Positions 35,287 to 43,934 are shown, counted from the first letter of the stretch. The stretch: DNA of 64,000 nt from DASUXY01 sp035301985 (GCA_035301985.1 DATGTE010000020.1:1-64000); one strand, 5' to 3'. Numbers and translations are program-made. Notes: generated from the letters alone by a model not told the origin.

Positions 35287-35670
35287 CTACAGCTCCGTTA
35301 AGGGAGGTTCTTGCTCGATGAGCTGTTCAATATGATTATGTTCATTCATGATCGCCACTTTTGGTTTAAACGAAGACAGCTGTTCGTTTGCTATTAGAGC
35401 ATAGGCGATAATAATCACTGTGTCACCTGTCTGAACAAGCCGAGCTGCAGCACCATTCAAACAAATTACTCCTGAATTTCTTTCACCTGGAATCACATAT
35501 GTTTCTAAGCGAGCACCATTGTTATTGTTCACAATGTGCACCTTTTCGTGTGGTAAAATATCAACTTTTTCCAAGATTGCTTGATCGATCGTAACGCTTC
35601 CAATGTAATTTAAATTGGCTTCTGTCACAATCGCACGATGAATCTTAGCTTTCATCATAGTGCGAAACAT
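35287..35670 (-). CDS. panD: Aspartate 1-decarboxylase precursor
   Basis: PanD makes beta-alanine for pantothenate. The 127-residue proenzyme has the self-cleavage site in NYIGSVTID (Gly-Ser, residues about 23-24), which yields the pyruvoyl cofactor. MFRTMMKAKIHRAIVTEANL at the start and GAAARLVQTGDTVIIIAYA at the end fit the family. ATG 35670 follows GGGAGAGAATG; ATG 35676 is also possible. The gene overlaps or abuts panC and completes panB-panC-panD. Confidence 0.96.
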   Translation of the reverse strand: MFRTMMKAKIHRAIVTEANLNYIGSVTIDQAILEKVDILPHEKVHIVNNNNGARLETYVIPGERNSGVICLNGAAARLVQTGDTVIIIAYALIANEQLSSFKPKVAIMNEHNHIEQLIEQEPPLTEL

Positions 35671-35672
35671 GT

Positions 35673-36557
35673 TCATTCTCTCCCTTGGTTGATTTTTTCG
35701 ACGATCTCCCCTGTGTTTTTAACAATTAAATTATCGATTAAACGAGCTTGGCCGAATTGAACAGCCACAGCTAAGATAACTTGCCGATCAATCAATGTAA
35801 CAGGCTGTAAGGACGGAAATTCGAGTACTTCCACATAATCTATTTTTCCTGTTGTATACTGTTGAATCGTATCTGTTACCTCGTTTACTATCTTAGCAGG
35901 GTTTTGTTCTCCGTCAACTATTCGTTGCTGCCCTTTTTTCAAAGCTTTGAATAGCCATGTCGCTTGCTTTCGTTCCTCGTTTTGCAAATAGACATTGCGA
36001 CTGCTTTTGGCAAGACCATCACTCTCACGAACGGTTGGACTGCCGACCAACTGTACTGGAAAATTCAAATCATTTATGAGTGCATCAACGACTGCTATTT
36101 GTTGCGCATCCTTCATTCCAAAATAGACGTTGTCCGGTTGAACGAGATGAAATAGCTTCGTTAAAACAGTGATCACCCCATCAAAGTGTCCAGGTCGTGA
36201 GCGCCCACATAAAACATCGGTTCGCCCAGTTAACGACAAGTTCACGAGCATCGGTTGCGGGTACATTTCATCCTTATCAGGCATAAATAAAACATCTACC
36301 CCTGTTTCTTCAGCCAATTGAATGTCTCTTTTTTCATCACGGGGGTATTGGTCAAAATCTTCATTCGGCCCAAATTGTAATGGATTGACAAAAACGCTTG
36401 TAACGACTACATCATTTTCATCTCTCGCTCGCTTCATTAATGATAAATGTCCTTCATGGAAAAAACCCATCGTTGGGACAAAGCCAATCTTTTTCTTATT
36501 TATCGTATATTCGTAACTCATTTGTTGCATCTGTTGAATTGATCGGATGATTTTCAT
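35673..36557 (-). CDS. panC: Pantothenate synthetase
   Basis: PanC joins pantoate and beta-alanine using ATP. The 294-residue protein has the HIGH-like motif VPTMGFFHEGHLSLM (about residues 28-42) and the second motif SDGLAKSSRNVYL. I choose ATG 36557 (MKIIRSIQQM) because AAAGGA at the panB stop lies 10 nt upstream; ATG 36563 is an alternative. It starts 7 nt after panB ends. Confidence 0.96.
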   Translation of the reverse strand: MKIIRSIQQMQQMSYEYTINKKKIGFVPTMGFFHEGHLSLMKRARDENDVVVTSVFVNPLQFGPNEDFDQYPRDEKRDIQLAEETGVDVLFMPDKDEMYPQPMLVNLSLTGRTDVLCGRSRPGHFDGVITVLTKLFHLVQPDNVYFGMKDAQQIAVVDALINDLNFPVQLVGSPTVRESDGLAKSSRNVYLQNEERKQATWLFKALKKGQQRIVDGEQNPAKIVNEVTDTIQQYTTGKIDYVEVLEFPSLQPVTLIDRQVILAVAVQFGQARLIDNLIVKNTGEIVEKINQGRE

Positions 36558-36564
36558 ATCCATC

Positions 36565-37392
36565 TTATCCTTTTGGTAACAAATTTTTGTTTTGTATAAA
36601 GAAAGAGTGCTCATCAGTTGGAAATGATAAGTCCTTGACTTCAGAAATATAAGACTGGATGGCCTCTTTTCCTAACTGATTCAAATTGGCATAGGGTTTA
36701 ACAAATTTAGGTAAGCGGTGGACCCCATACTTAAGAATGTCATGATAAACGAGAACTTGACCGTCACAATCAACACCAGCACCAATTCCAATCGTAGGAA
36801 TCGCAATGGTTTCCGTGACAATTTTCGCTAATTCTTTCGGCACACATTCTAAGACGAGTGCCACTGCTCCGTTCGCTTCTAAATTTTTTGCATCTTGTAA
36901 AAGCTGTTCACCTGCTTCTCGATCTTTTCCTTGGACTTTATAACCGCCGAGTACATTGACTGTTTGTGGCGTGAGTCCCAAATGAGCAACGACCGGTATT
37001 CCAGCCTCTGTCAATCGTTTCGTCAATGTTAATATCTCATCGGAGGCACCTTCCATTTTCAAAGCTTGTGCATCTGTTTTTTGGAATAACTCCCGTGCAT
37101 TCTCAAGCGAATCTTCCAAAGAAATATGATAGGACATAAATGGCATATCAACGACAGTAAACGTGTTTTTGGCACCTCGTTTGACAGCTTTCGCATGATG
37201 GATCATATCATCAAGTGTCACTTGCACGGTTGATTCATAGCCAAGCATAACCATGCCAAGCGAATCCCCTACAAGAATCATGTCAATCCCCGCTTCTTCA
37301 GCTAATTTTGCTGAAGGATAATCATAAGCCGTAATCATCGTAATTTTTTCTTGATTGTCCACCATATTATGAAAGTCTAAAATACTATTCAT
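36565..37392 (-). CDS. panB: Ketopantoate hydroxymethyltransferase
   Basis: PanB converts 2-oxoisovalerate to ketopantoate using methylenetetrahydrofolate. The 275-residue TIM-barrel protein has ITAYDYPSAKLAEEAGIDMI, the metal-binding GDSLGMVMLGY and GIGAGVDCDGQVLV. The start is ATG 37392 (MNSILDF), behind AAGGAG and overlapping the birA stop by 8 nt, so translation of the two genes is coupled. Confidence 0.97.
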   Translation of the reverse strand: MNSILDFHNMVDNQEKITMITAYDYPSAKLAEEAGIDMILVGDSLGMVMLGYESTVQVTLDDMIHHAKAVKRGAKNTFTVVDMPFMSYHISLEDSLENARELFQKTDAQALKMEGASDEILTLTKRLTEAGIPVVAHLGLTPQTVNVLGGYKVQGKDREAGEQLLQDAKNLEANGAVALVLECVPKELAKIVTETIAIPTIGIGAGVDCDGQVLVYHDILKYGVHRLPKFVKPYANLNQLGKEAIQSYISEVKDLSFPTDEHSFFIQNKNLLPKG

Positions 37393-38386
37393 TATTCTCC
37401 GCTCCTTCATCGAACCAATCTATTTCGGCAGAATATAATTTTTCCATAGAGCCATCCAGATTTTTTATTAATAATGCACCGTCATCAGCAATTCCAGAAA
37501 AAATAGCTTTCCACTGATCGTTCATCGTCTGAATAGAAATCGGTTGTCCTATTTTAAAGCCATAACTTTCCCATTTGTTCTTCACTTCTGAAAAGCCATT
37601 TTTCATATATGACGTGTACGTTTTTTCAAATTCCATTAAAAGACGTTGTGTAAATGGCGTCAAATCCCACTTTTGTCCAGTTTCAATCCGTAAAGATGTT
37701 GCCTTATGTTGTAGTTGTTCTGGCAGATCTGCTTTTCTTTGGTTTATATTCATTCCAATACCGATAATCAAATACTGTATTTGATCTTGTTCAGCTTGTA
37801 ATTCAGTTAAAATGCCGGCCATTTTTTTGCCATGGATTAAAATATCATTTGGCCATTTGATTTGTGGTGTTACATCGGTTAGTTCATCAATCACGTCTGC
37901 TAAAACAGTTGCCGTCAATAGCGTTAGTTGAGGAGTTAAGACGGGTAGCATATTCGGACGAAGCAAAATGCTGAGCCAAATGCCTTGCTCTTTTGTCGAA
38001 TGCCAGGGCCGATTCATCCTACCTCTTCCTTCTGTTTGTTCATCAGCAATAATTACAGTACCGTGTTTTGCCCCATCTTGTGCTACTTGATGTGCAATTT
38101 TTTGAGTGGAAGCTGTTTTCTTTTTATGTATAATTGTTTTACCTAACCACTCTGTATGTAGTCCCCAACGTAATGTATTTTCGCTCACTTTATGTGGAGA
38201 CGCGATAATTCGATACCCTTTTCTCGGTTTCCCTTCAATCGTATAACCGTCTTTTTCGAGCTCTTTCATATGCTTCCATATCGCACTGCGCGAGATGTTT
38301 AAATAATCCGAAAGAACTTGACCTGAAACATATTCTGATTCGCTTTGTTCTAATAATTTAATTAATTTATTTCTGGTGGATTGCAT
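37385..38386 (-). CDS. birA: BirA: biotin operon repressor and biotin-protein ligase
   Basis: The 333-residue bifunctional protein has an N-terminal winged-helix domain (about residues 5-60; YVSGQVLSDYLNISRSAIWK) that binds the biotin operator. The ligase domain follows with DEQTEGRGRMNRPWHSTKEQ, KWPNDILI and a C-terminal SH3-like domain. The start is ATG 38386, 9 nt after AAAGGA. The 5' end overlaps cca by about 25 nt and the 3' end overlaps panB. Confidence 0.96.
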   Translation of the reverse strand: MQSTRNKLIKLLEQSESEYVSGQVLSDYLNISRSAIWKHMKELEKDGYTIEGKPRKGYRIIASPHKVSENTLRWGLHTEWLGKTIIHKKKTASTQKIAHQVAQDGAKHGTVIIADEQTEGRGRMNRPWHSTKEQGIWLSILLRPNMLPVLTPQLTLLTATVLADVIDELTDVTPQIKWPNDILIHGKKMAGILTELQAEQDQIQYLIIGIGMNINQRKADLPEQLQHKATSLRIETGQKWDLTPFTQRLLMEFEKTYTSYMKNGFSEVKNKWESYGFKIGQPISIQTMNDQWKAIFSGIADDGALLIKNLDGSMEKLYSAEIDWFDEGAENNE

Positions 38387-39564
38387 CTTATCCATTCCTT
38401 TAACGAAAATTTCTTATTTAATACATTACCTTCGACGACTTCCCTTTCTAACTTCGTTAATGTTTGTTGAAGCCAAGGGCCTTTTTTTGCATGTGGAAAC
38501 ATTTGAATCAAATCGTATCCATTCAAGGCTAAATCCCGTCTTGAGCGAATGGGGAGGTCGTTTGTTAATTTTTCGATCTCTTTATTATGTACAGGATTGT
38601 CACTATAAATCATATTCGTTAAGTTGATAAATCCATTATGATATGCAGAATTCAAACGATAAATGAGCCATTTGCTTAAGCCGTTTTTTCCGTAGTCTGT
38701 GAGTGCTTTTGTTAACTGGTGTGCTTCATTTTTAGTTTGATTTGAACATTTCCACTCCTTAATCCAGTAATCGACAGGAATTTCTGGCTCAAGATGGTGA
38801 AACAAAGCAATCACTTGACCAAATGAATGGAGTGGTTTGATCTCTTTTGGAACGTCGTAAATGATATACGGATAATCTAACATAATTGGCAAATGTTGGT
38901 GAACTTTTGTCTCTTTTAAATAATGAAGACCTGTTTGAACGTGACGGCCACTAAACAGCTTTTCCATTTCATTTGTGATTCGTTCGACAGCAATGCTTTC
39001 GATTTGTGGCATGACTTGCTTCATCGCTTCTAACGTTTCTCGTTCAATCGAAAACCCAAGTTGACTCGAAAATCGCAAAGCTCGAATAATGCGCAACGGG
39101 TCTTCTGTGAAACGTTTAACACCATTTCCAACAGTTCGAATCAGCTTATTTTCAATATCTTTCTGTCCCGCAAACAGATCGATAACCTTTCCCTTTTTAT
39201 TCATAGCAAGTGCATTGATTGTAAAATCTCTACGTTTTAAATCTCCGTCTAATTGACGAATAAATTGAACAGAATCAGGATGTCGTTGATCCGAATACGT
39301 ACCATCTACACGAAAGGTAGTCACTTCATACGATTGTTTTTCATGTCGAACGATGACTGTACCATGTTCGATACCTACGGGAATGACTTTTGGAAAAATG
39401 TTTTGAATACGGTCCGGTGTGGCTGAAGTTGTAATATCGATATCTGTAATTGGGCGATTCAATAAAACATCTCGCACACATCCTCCGACAAAGTAAGCTT
39501 CATAACCATGTTCTTCAATTGTTTCAATGATATATTTTGCATGCAAAAAAGGCTTGGGAAGCAT
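38362..39564 (-). CDS. cca: CCA-adding tRNA nucleotidyltransferase
   Basis: The enzyme adds or repairs the CCA end of tRNA. It has 400 residues from ATG 39564, which lies 5 nt after GAGGA; ATG 39576, overlapping the bshA stop, is less likely. The class II nucleotidyltransferase motif FVGGCVRDVLLNRPITDIDI (about residue 26) and the RRDFTINALAMNKKG and RIIRALRFSSQLGF segments are present. It sits in the bshA-cca-birA order of B. subtilis. Confidence 0.96.
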   Translation of the reverse strand: MLPKPFLHAKYIIETIEEHGYEAYFVGGCVRDVLLNRPITDIDITTSATPDRIQNIFPKVIPVGIEHGTVIVRHEKQSYEVTTFRVDGTYSDQRHPDSVQFIRQLDGDLKRRDFTINALAMNKKGKVIDLFAGQKDIENKLIRTVGNGVKRFTEDPLRIIRALRFSSQLGFSIERETLEAMKQVMPQIESIAVERITNEMEKLFSGRHVQTGLHYLKETKVHQHLPIMLDYPYIIYDVPKEIKPLHSFGQVIALFHHLEPEIPVDYWIKEWKCSNQTKNEAHQLTKALTDYGKNGLSKWLIYRLNSAYHNGFINLTNMIYSDNPVHNKEIEKLTNDLPIRSRRDLALNGYDLIQMFPHAKKGPWLQQTLTKLEREVVEGNVLNKKFSLKEWIRCNPPEIN

Positions 39565-39572
39565 AGTCATCC

Positions 39573-40712
39573 TCATTCTCTTTCGTTTGGTTGTGATAAG
39601 ACTTCATCGTACAAGTCTTTATATTGTTGAATAATTTTTGATGAATGAAAAGTGTTTCTCGCACGTTGTACAGCAGCTTGGGAAAATTCCTTCCACTTTT
39701 TCTCGTCCGTTAATAAATCAATCGCATATAATGCAGCTTGACTCGTATCTCCAAGCTCTACGAGATAGCCTGTTTTATTATGCACGATTACTTCCGGAAT
39801 ACCACCGACATTCGTTCCAATACATGGGACCTCACAAGCCATTGCTTCTAGGAGAACGAGACCAAAACTTTCTTTCGTCGATAATAGCAATTTTAAATCA
39901 GCTATAGATAACAAATCACTGACATTTTTTTGTTTACCTAAAAATAGTACGCTGTCGCTTAATTTCAACTTGTTAACGAGTTCGAAAGCACCTGCACATT
40001 CTGGACCATCACCGACCATAAGTAGTTTCGCTTTCACATGGTTTCTAATTTTTTCAAATGTATAAATTACATCTTCGACACGTTTAACTTTTCGAAAGTT
40101 TGATATATGGATCACGACTTTTTCGTCTGGTTGAATCCCATATTGTTGTTTGATATCTTCTAAATATTTCCGCGAATACTCATTTTCGTTCACAAAATTA
40201 TAGATGACTGAAATCTCTTTATTTACGTTTAAGCGTTCTTTTGTTTGTCTGACAAGATCATGTGAAACCGCAGTGACTGCATCAGAATGTTCGATTCCGT
40301 ATTTGATCATTTCTTTGAACGTGTTATCTATACCTAAAACGGTTATATCTGTTCCGTGTAATGTAGTTACAATTTTTACATCTCGTTCAGCGATTTGTTT
40401 GGCCAAAATCGCACTGATTGCATGTGGCATAGCATAATGGACATGTAAAATATCGAGTTTTTCTCGATCGATTACTTCCGCCATTTTTGATGCGAGTGCT
40501 AAGTCATATGGTGGATATTGGAAGACTGGATAATGGCTCATACTGACCTCATGATAATAAATGGATGGATAAATTCGATCCAACCGGAATGGCAAGCTGG
40601 ACGTAATAAAATGTACTTCGTAGCCTGATTTAGCTAATAACACGCCGAGCTCCGTTGCAATCACACCCGAGCCCCCAACAGTCGGATAAGAAGTGATTCC
40701 AATTTTTTTCAT
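39573..40712 (-). CDS. bshA: BshA: N-acetylglucosaminyl-malate synthase (bacillithiol)
   Basis: BshA makes GlcNAc-malate, the first step of bacillithiol synthesis. The 379-residue GT4 glycosyltransferase begins at ATG 40712 (MKKIGITSYPTVGGSGVIAT), with AAAGGA about 9 nt upstream. Other GT4 signatures are HVHYAMPHAI, LHGTDITVLG and the ESFGLVLLEAMACEVP segment with the E-x7-E motif. The same frame stays open 50 codons further upstream to dapB (see 40713-40862). bshB1, adjacent in B. subtilis, is missing. Confidence 0.95.
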   Translation of the reverse strand: MKKIGITSYPTVGGSGVIATELGVLLAKSGYEVHFITSSLPFRLDRIYPSIYYHEVSMSHYPVFQYPPYDLALASKMAEVIDREKLDILHVHYAMPHAISAILAKQIAERDVKIVTTLHGTDITVLGIDNTFKEMIKYGIEHSDAVTAVSHDLVRQTKERLNVNKEISVIYNFVNENEYSRKYLEDIKQQYGIQPDEKVVIHISNFRKVKRVEDVIYTFEKIRNHVKAKLLMVGDGPECAGAFELVNKLKLSDSVLFLGKQKNVSDLLSIADLKLLLSTKESFGLVLLEAMACEVPCIGTNVGGIPEVIVHNKTGYLVELGDTSQAALYAIDLLTDEKKWKEFSQAAVQRARNTFHSSKIIQQYKDLYDEVLSQPNERE

Positions 40713-40862
40713 AGCTTTCGATCCTTTAGTTTTATTTTGGCCAATAGGCGATGCCAACAGTATTTCGTGTTCGGGCATATATGGGATGTATGTATCTTTA
40801 TCAATGAATTTCCCCCTAACAATTGAACGAATGTCTTGTAAACTACAAAAACCATCCTTCAT
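40713..40862 (-). pseudogene. 50-codon leftover frame between dapB and bshA
   Basis: An ATG at 40862 overlaps the dapB TGA as ATGA and opens a frame of 50 codons running straight into bshA. Its product includes VRGKFIDKDTYIPYMPEHEI and does not belong to BshA. In B. subtilis mgsA and bshB1 occupy this place. A faint likeness to the C-terminal end of BshB1 (R-x-K...Y...E pattern) suggests a deletion joint, but the match is weak. It could also be an N-terminal extension of BshA or a coupled leader. Confidence 0.3.
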
Positions 40863-41656
40863 GTTAATACATTTTCTAAACCATATACCAGCTTGTCCAT
40901 TTCCATTACTTTTTCCACCGCAAACTTCACTCCAGCCATAAATGACTCTCGATTGTAAGAATCATGTGTAATCGTTAATGTTTGTCCGTTTCCACCGAAG
41001 ATGACTTCTTGATGAGCGACAAGTCCTGGTAAACGAACACTATGAAGTCGAATTCCATCGGTTTCAGCTCCACGAACATGTGGCAACGTTTCAACCTCAT
41101 CTGGATGTCCTTGTGACTTTGCTTTACGTGCTTTTTGAATCAACTCAACCGTTTTCATTGCTGTTCCAGATGGGGCATCAACTTTTTGATCATGATGCTT
41201 CTCAATAATTTCTACATCTGGCAAAAATTTAGCAGCCATTTGAGAAAATTGCATCATGAGAACTGCACCAATCGCAAAGTTAGGTGCAATTAACCCCCCT
41301 AGTTTATTCTCTTGAGCTAGATCGGTTAATTCGTCGATTTGTTCTTTCGTAAATCCCGACGTACCAACAACTGGGCGGACCCCGTGTTTAATGGCGAGTG
41401 ATGTATGACGATATCCTGATTCAGGAATGGTCAATTCAATTAAAACATCAGCGTTCGTTGATTGTAAACATTGTTCAGGATCTTCGAAAACGGGAACATC
41501 TAGATCGGGAAGTGATGGTATGTCGCGAAGTTTTTTACCGTCATGTTTTCGGTCAATACAAGCAACGAGATTTAAATGCGGTTGTTCAGTTAGCATGTGA
41601 ATCACTTCGGAACCCATTCTCCCTCGTGGTCCAGCTACAATTATGTTAATCGTCAT
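40859..41656 (-). CDS. dapB: 4-hydroxy-tetrahydrodipicolinate reductase
   Basis: DapB reduces the product of DapA in lysine, diaminopimelate and dipicolinate synthesis. The 265-residue enzyme has an N-terminal NAD(P)H Rossmann motif (AGPRGRMGSEVIHM, residues 8-21) and the substrate and catalytic motif EKHHDQKVDAPSGTA (about 154-168). It follows ypjD by 23 nt. Its stop overlaps the leftover frame before bshA. DapB also feeds dipicolinate for spores. Confidence 0.97.
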   Translation of the reverse strand: MTINIIVAGPRGRMGSEVIHMLTEQPHLNLVACIDRKHDGKKLRDIPSLPDLDVPVFEDPEQCLQSTNADVLIELTIPESGYRHTSLAIKHGVRPVVGTSGFTKEQIDELTDLAQENKLGGLIAPNFAIGAVLMMQFSQMAAKFLPDVEIIEKHHDQKVDAPSGTAMKTVELIQKARKAKSQGHPDEVETLPHVRGAETDGIRLHSVRLPGLVAHQEVIFGGNGQTLTITHDSYNRESFMAGVKFAVEKVMEMDKLVYGLENVLT

Positions 41657-41679
41657 ATAAAATGCCTCCTATATGCTCG

Positions 41680-42015
41680 TTATTGGTGTTTACGTGTCCA
41701 ACGATTTCGATCACGTGTTTCGATTTTTTCGATAGATGTTGCAAATGCTTTAGAAAGATCAATATGTAAAGAATTCCCAAAACAAGCGAGTACAAATAAG
41801 ATATCTCCTATTTCCTCTTCAACCGTTTTTGGTTGTTCAGTATCTTTTTTTGGTTTCTCGCCATAATAATGATTCATTTCGCGGGCTAATTCACCAACTT
41901 CTTCGCTAAGTCGTGCCATTAAACTTAAAGGCGAAAAGTATCCTTCTTCAAACTGTGAAATGTAATCATCGACGCGTTTCTGAATTTCTTTTGTACTGTA
42001 AACGGGTGTACGAAT
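41680..42015 (-). CDS. ypjD: YpjD-like MazG-type nucleotide pyrophosphohydrolase, probable ATT start
   Basis: The MazG-like protein has EEVGELAREMNHYYGE and EEEIGDILFVLACFGNSLH, with the E-x2-E and E-x2-D metal ligands of the fold, and probably hydrolyses non-canonical nucleoside triphosphates. No ATG, GTG or TTG lies in frame upstream of ATG 41919, yet the frame upstream codes for conserved-looking residues (STKEIQKRVDDYISQFEEGY). A perfect AAAGGAG lies 8 nt before an ATT at 42015. Starting there gives 111 residues, which agrees with YpjD of B. subtilis as I recall it. It is in an operon-like order with dapB. Confidence 0.85.
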   Translation of the reverse strand: MRTPVYSTKEIQKRVDDYISQFEEGYFSPLSLMARLSEEVGELAREMNHYYGEKPKKDTEQPKTVEEEIGDILFVLACFGNSLHIDLSKAFATSIEKIETRDRNRWTRKHQ

Positions 42016-42223
42016 GTTAAAAACTCCTTTATAAAATGATCTTCCTTCATGTTAGCTAATTGAACAGTCTTTGACAACTGATTTATCTGTTTGATTAGAC
42101 AGATGATTCAATAAAACATGATGTAAATAAGAAAATACTTGGGGATCTGAAATGAAAAAGACTTTTCCCAAGTATCAGCTCGACAATGAATGTCCGATTA
42201 CATGTCCAATTCCAAAATAATAT
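42016..42223. other. Intergenic stretch upstream of ypjD
   Basis: About 208 nt without a gene. It holds the ribosome site of ypjD (42024-42030) and an ATG (42045, minus strand) in a different frame that opens a run of codons ending in a stop inside ypjD. No clear promoter is visible. Confidence 0.4.
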
Positions 42224-42255
42224 AAAAGGATGACAAAGTTACCGTCATCCTTTCT
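42224..42255 (-). terminator. Terminator of the YugP-like protease gene
   Basis: AAAGGATGACGGTAAC and its complementary GTCATCCTTTT arm (minus strand) pair, then TATAT follows. The stem starts within 4 nt of the stop codon at 42258. Confidence 0.75.
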
Positions 42256-42257
42256 CA

Positions 42258-42944
42258 TTACTCATTACTTGCTAAAAACATTAAAATAAATCGGATTAAT
42301 TCAGCAACGGCAACTAAAGCTGCTGCTACATATGTCATCGCTGCTGCATTCAATACTTTTCTCGTGTCACGCTCTTCATTGTTTCTGATAATACCTGTCG
42401 ATACTAATTGGCCCATTGCTCGATTCGAAGCATCGAATTCAACGGGAAGTGTGACTAATTGGAAAAGAACAGCGGCCGACATGAAAATGATTCCGAACAA
42501 GAACAAGTTCGCCATATTCAATAGGATTCCTGCTAAAATTAAAAAGAATGACAAATTGGAACCTAATGACGCAACGGGTACTAATGCCGTCCGAAATTTT
42601 AAAAATGCATAACCTTCAGCATGTTGAATAGCATGTCCGACTTCGTGGGCAGCAACTGCTGAGGATGCCATTGAATGCCCATGATAATTATTCGATGAAA
42701 GTCGAATGACTTGGCTTCGTGGATCATAATGGTCAGAAAGAATCCCTTTTGTTTCTTCAATCTTTACATGATACAACCCATTGTCATCTAAAATCTTACG
42801 GGCTACTTCGACGCCTGACATATGTGAAGATGTAGCTACTTTTGAAAATTTACTATACGTACTTTTCACACGCGCTTGGGCCCATAAAGGAATGATCATT
42901 AAAATCGCAAAATAAACGAGATAACTTCCAAAGCTTTCAAACAT
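42258..42944 (-). CDS. YugP-like membrane zinc metalloprotease
   Basis: The 228-residue membrane protein has the HExxH zinc motif in VAAHEVGHAIQHAEG (about residues 98-112). Hydrophobic segments lie near residues 5-25 and 125-165, and a C-terminal helix near 205-225. These match the neutral zinc metallopeptidase family (YugP) of Firmicutes; no substrate is known. It lies where the ypjC gene (YitT family) sits in B. subtilis, so a gene of a different family occupies that slot here. Confidence 0.9.
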   Translation of the reverse strand: MFESFGSYLVYFAILMIIPLWAQARVKSTYSKFSKVATSSHMSGVEVARKILDDNGLYHVKIEETKGILSDHYDPRSQVIRLSSNNYHGHSMASSAVAAHEVGHAIQHAEGYAFLKFRTALVPVASLGSNLSFFLILAGILLNMANLFLFGIIFMSAAVLFQLVTLPVEFDASNRAMGQLVSTGIIRNNEERDTRKVLNAAAMTYVAAALVAVAELIRFILMFLASNE

Positions 42945-43004
42945 ATGCTTTCCCTCCTAGCATGTAAAATAATCTATAGGTCAATTTTAGTCAAAAAAAA
43001 GCCT

Positions 43005-43277
43005 TCAGTCAATATTTTTATCTTTTTTTAATCTTTTTTTTTGTTCTCCTCTATATTTTCTCCAACTTACATAAGTTAATGTAATCGCAATACATCCACC
43101 CACAATGATAATCATCCAATAAAAGGGAATCATCTCCGCATTGGCTTCTTTTTGAGGAATCTTTTCGGAGGCAGATACGAAAGTAGGATGTGTACAAATG
43201 ATTGTGCCAATTATTAACATAATCCCTATGAATGATGCCGTCCATACGTTCAGTCTGTTGATCATTCGTTTGATCAT
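43005..43277 (-). CDS. ypjB: Internally deleted remnant of YpjB
   Basis: The 90-residue product has an N-terminal signal-like hydrophobic segment (WTASFIGIMLIIGTIICTHP), a short polar spacer (SASEKIPQKEANAEMIPF) and a C-terminal transmembrane helix with a basic tail (WMIIIVGGCIAITLTYVSWR). YpjB of B. subtilis is about 260 residues with a large domain between these two ends. The position between ypjA and the ypjC slot is correct. I infer an in-frame internal deletion; the short protein may be expressed from ATG 43277 (GGAG 8 nt upstream) but lacks its main domain. Confidence 0.6.
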   Translation of the reverse strand: MIKRMINRLNVWTASFIGIMLIIGTIICTHPTFVSASEKIPQKEANAEMIPFYWMIIIVGGCIAITLTYVSWRKYRGEQKKRLKKDKNID

Positions 43278-43343
43278 AGAGACCACTCCATATCTCGATC
43301 TATTTATTCTAATGTATGTACGGCTGGTTCAAGATATAACGTG

Positions 43344-43934
43344 TTATCCGGAAACTTTGGATGATTTTTTGATCGTTAAACGATAAGCGATATAAATCGA
43401 TAACATACTTAACCAAAACGTAAAATAACCAATTTCATCCATGTATTTTGTTAAATCAGAGTAAATCGGCATCATTCCGAATACGTAATCGATGACATCG
43501 TTATGCAACGTCCAAATTGCAGCAACGATGAGATGCCTCATTTTGATTTTATAAAATGGAGCATAGAGTAATCCTTGAATCGCCATTGCTCCGTGAGATA
43601 AAATGAGCATGTATCCTTCCCATCCGAGTGACCCAGCAGTCAGCCATGTAAGTCCATTCATTACAACCGCCCACACCCCATATTTAAACAGTGTGACGAT
43701 GGCCAAAGCTTCAATATACGGTACATTCACATTCCAAATAAAAAAGAATAAGAAAATTGTAAAAAAAAGACTTGCCGTTGGACTATCGGGAACGAATGGT
43801 ATAAATATAGGTGGTGTAATGGCTAATTGATGTTTATACCATATAAAACCGTATATTGTCCCAAGCAAATTCACTATAAATAAGACGAATAAAAATCGTT
43901 TGCTTAATAAAATACGTTGTATGTATGTTACCAT
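43344..43934 (-). CDS. ypjA: YpjA-like membrane protein (DUF1405)
   Basis: The 196-residue protein has about six hydrophobic segments and begins at ATG 43934 behind GGAGAGA. Conserved-looking pieces are LFIVNLLGTIYGFIWYKHQL and ALAIVTLFKYGVWAVVMNGL. The family (DUF1405) has no known function. The order qcrC-ypjA-ypjB matches B. subtilis. It follows qcrC by about 134 nt, with a terminator in between, so it is transcribed separately or by read-through. Confidence 0.85.
   Translation of the reverse strand: MVTYIQRILLSKRFLFVLFIVNLLGTIYGFIWYKHQLAITPPIFIPFVPDSPTASLFFTIFLFFFIWNVNVPYIEALAIVTLFKYGVWAVVMNGLTWLTAGSLGWEGYMLILSHGAMAIQGLLYAPFYKIKMRHLIVAAIWTLHNDVIDYVFGMMPIYSDLTKYMDEIGYFTFWLSMLSIYIAYRLTIKKSSKVSG

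Noticed and set aside
40713..40862. BshA starting at ATG 40862 with a 50-residue N-terminal extension
   Set aside because: BshA proteins begin at the MKKIGITSYP-type start, and 40712 has its own ribosome site. The extension has no BshA character, although it could still be translated.
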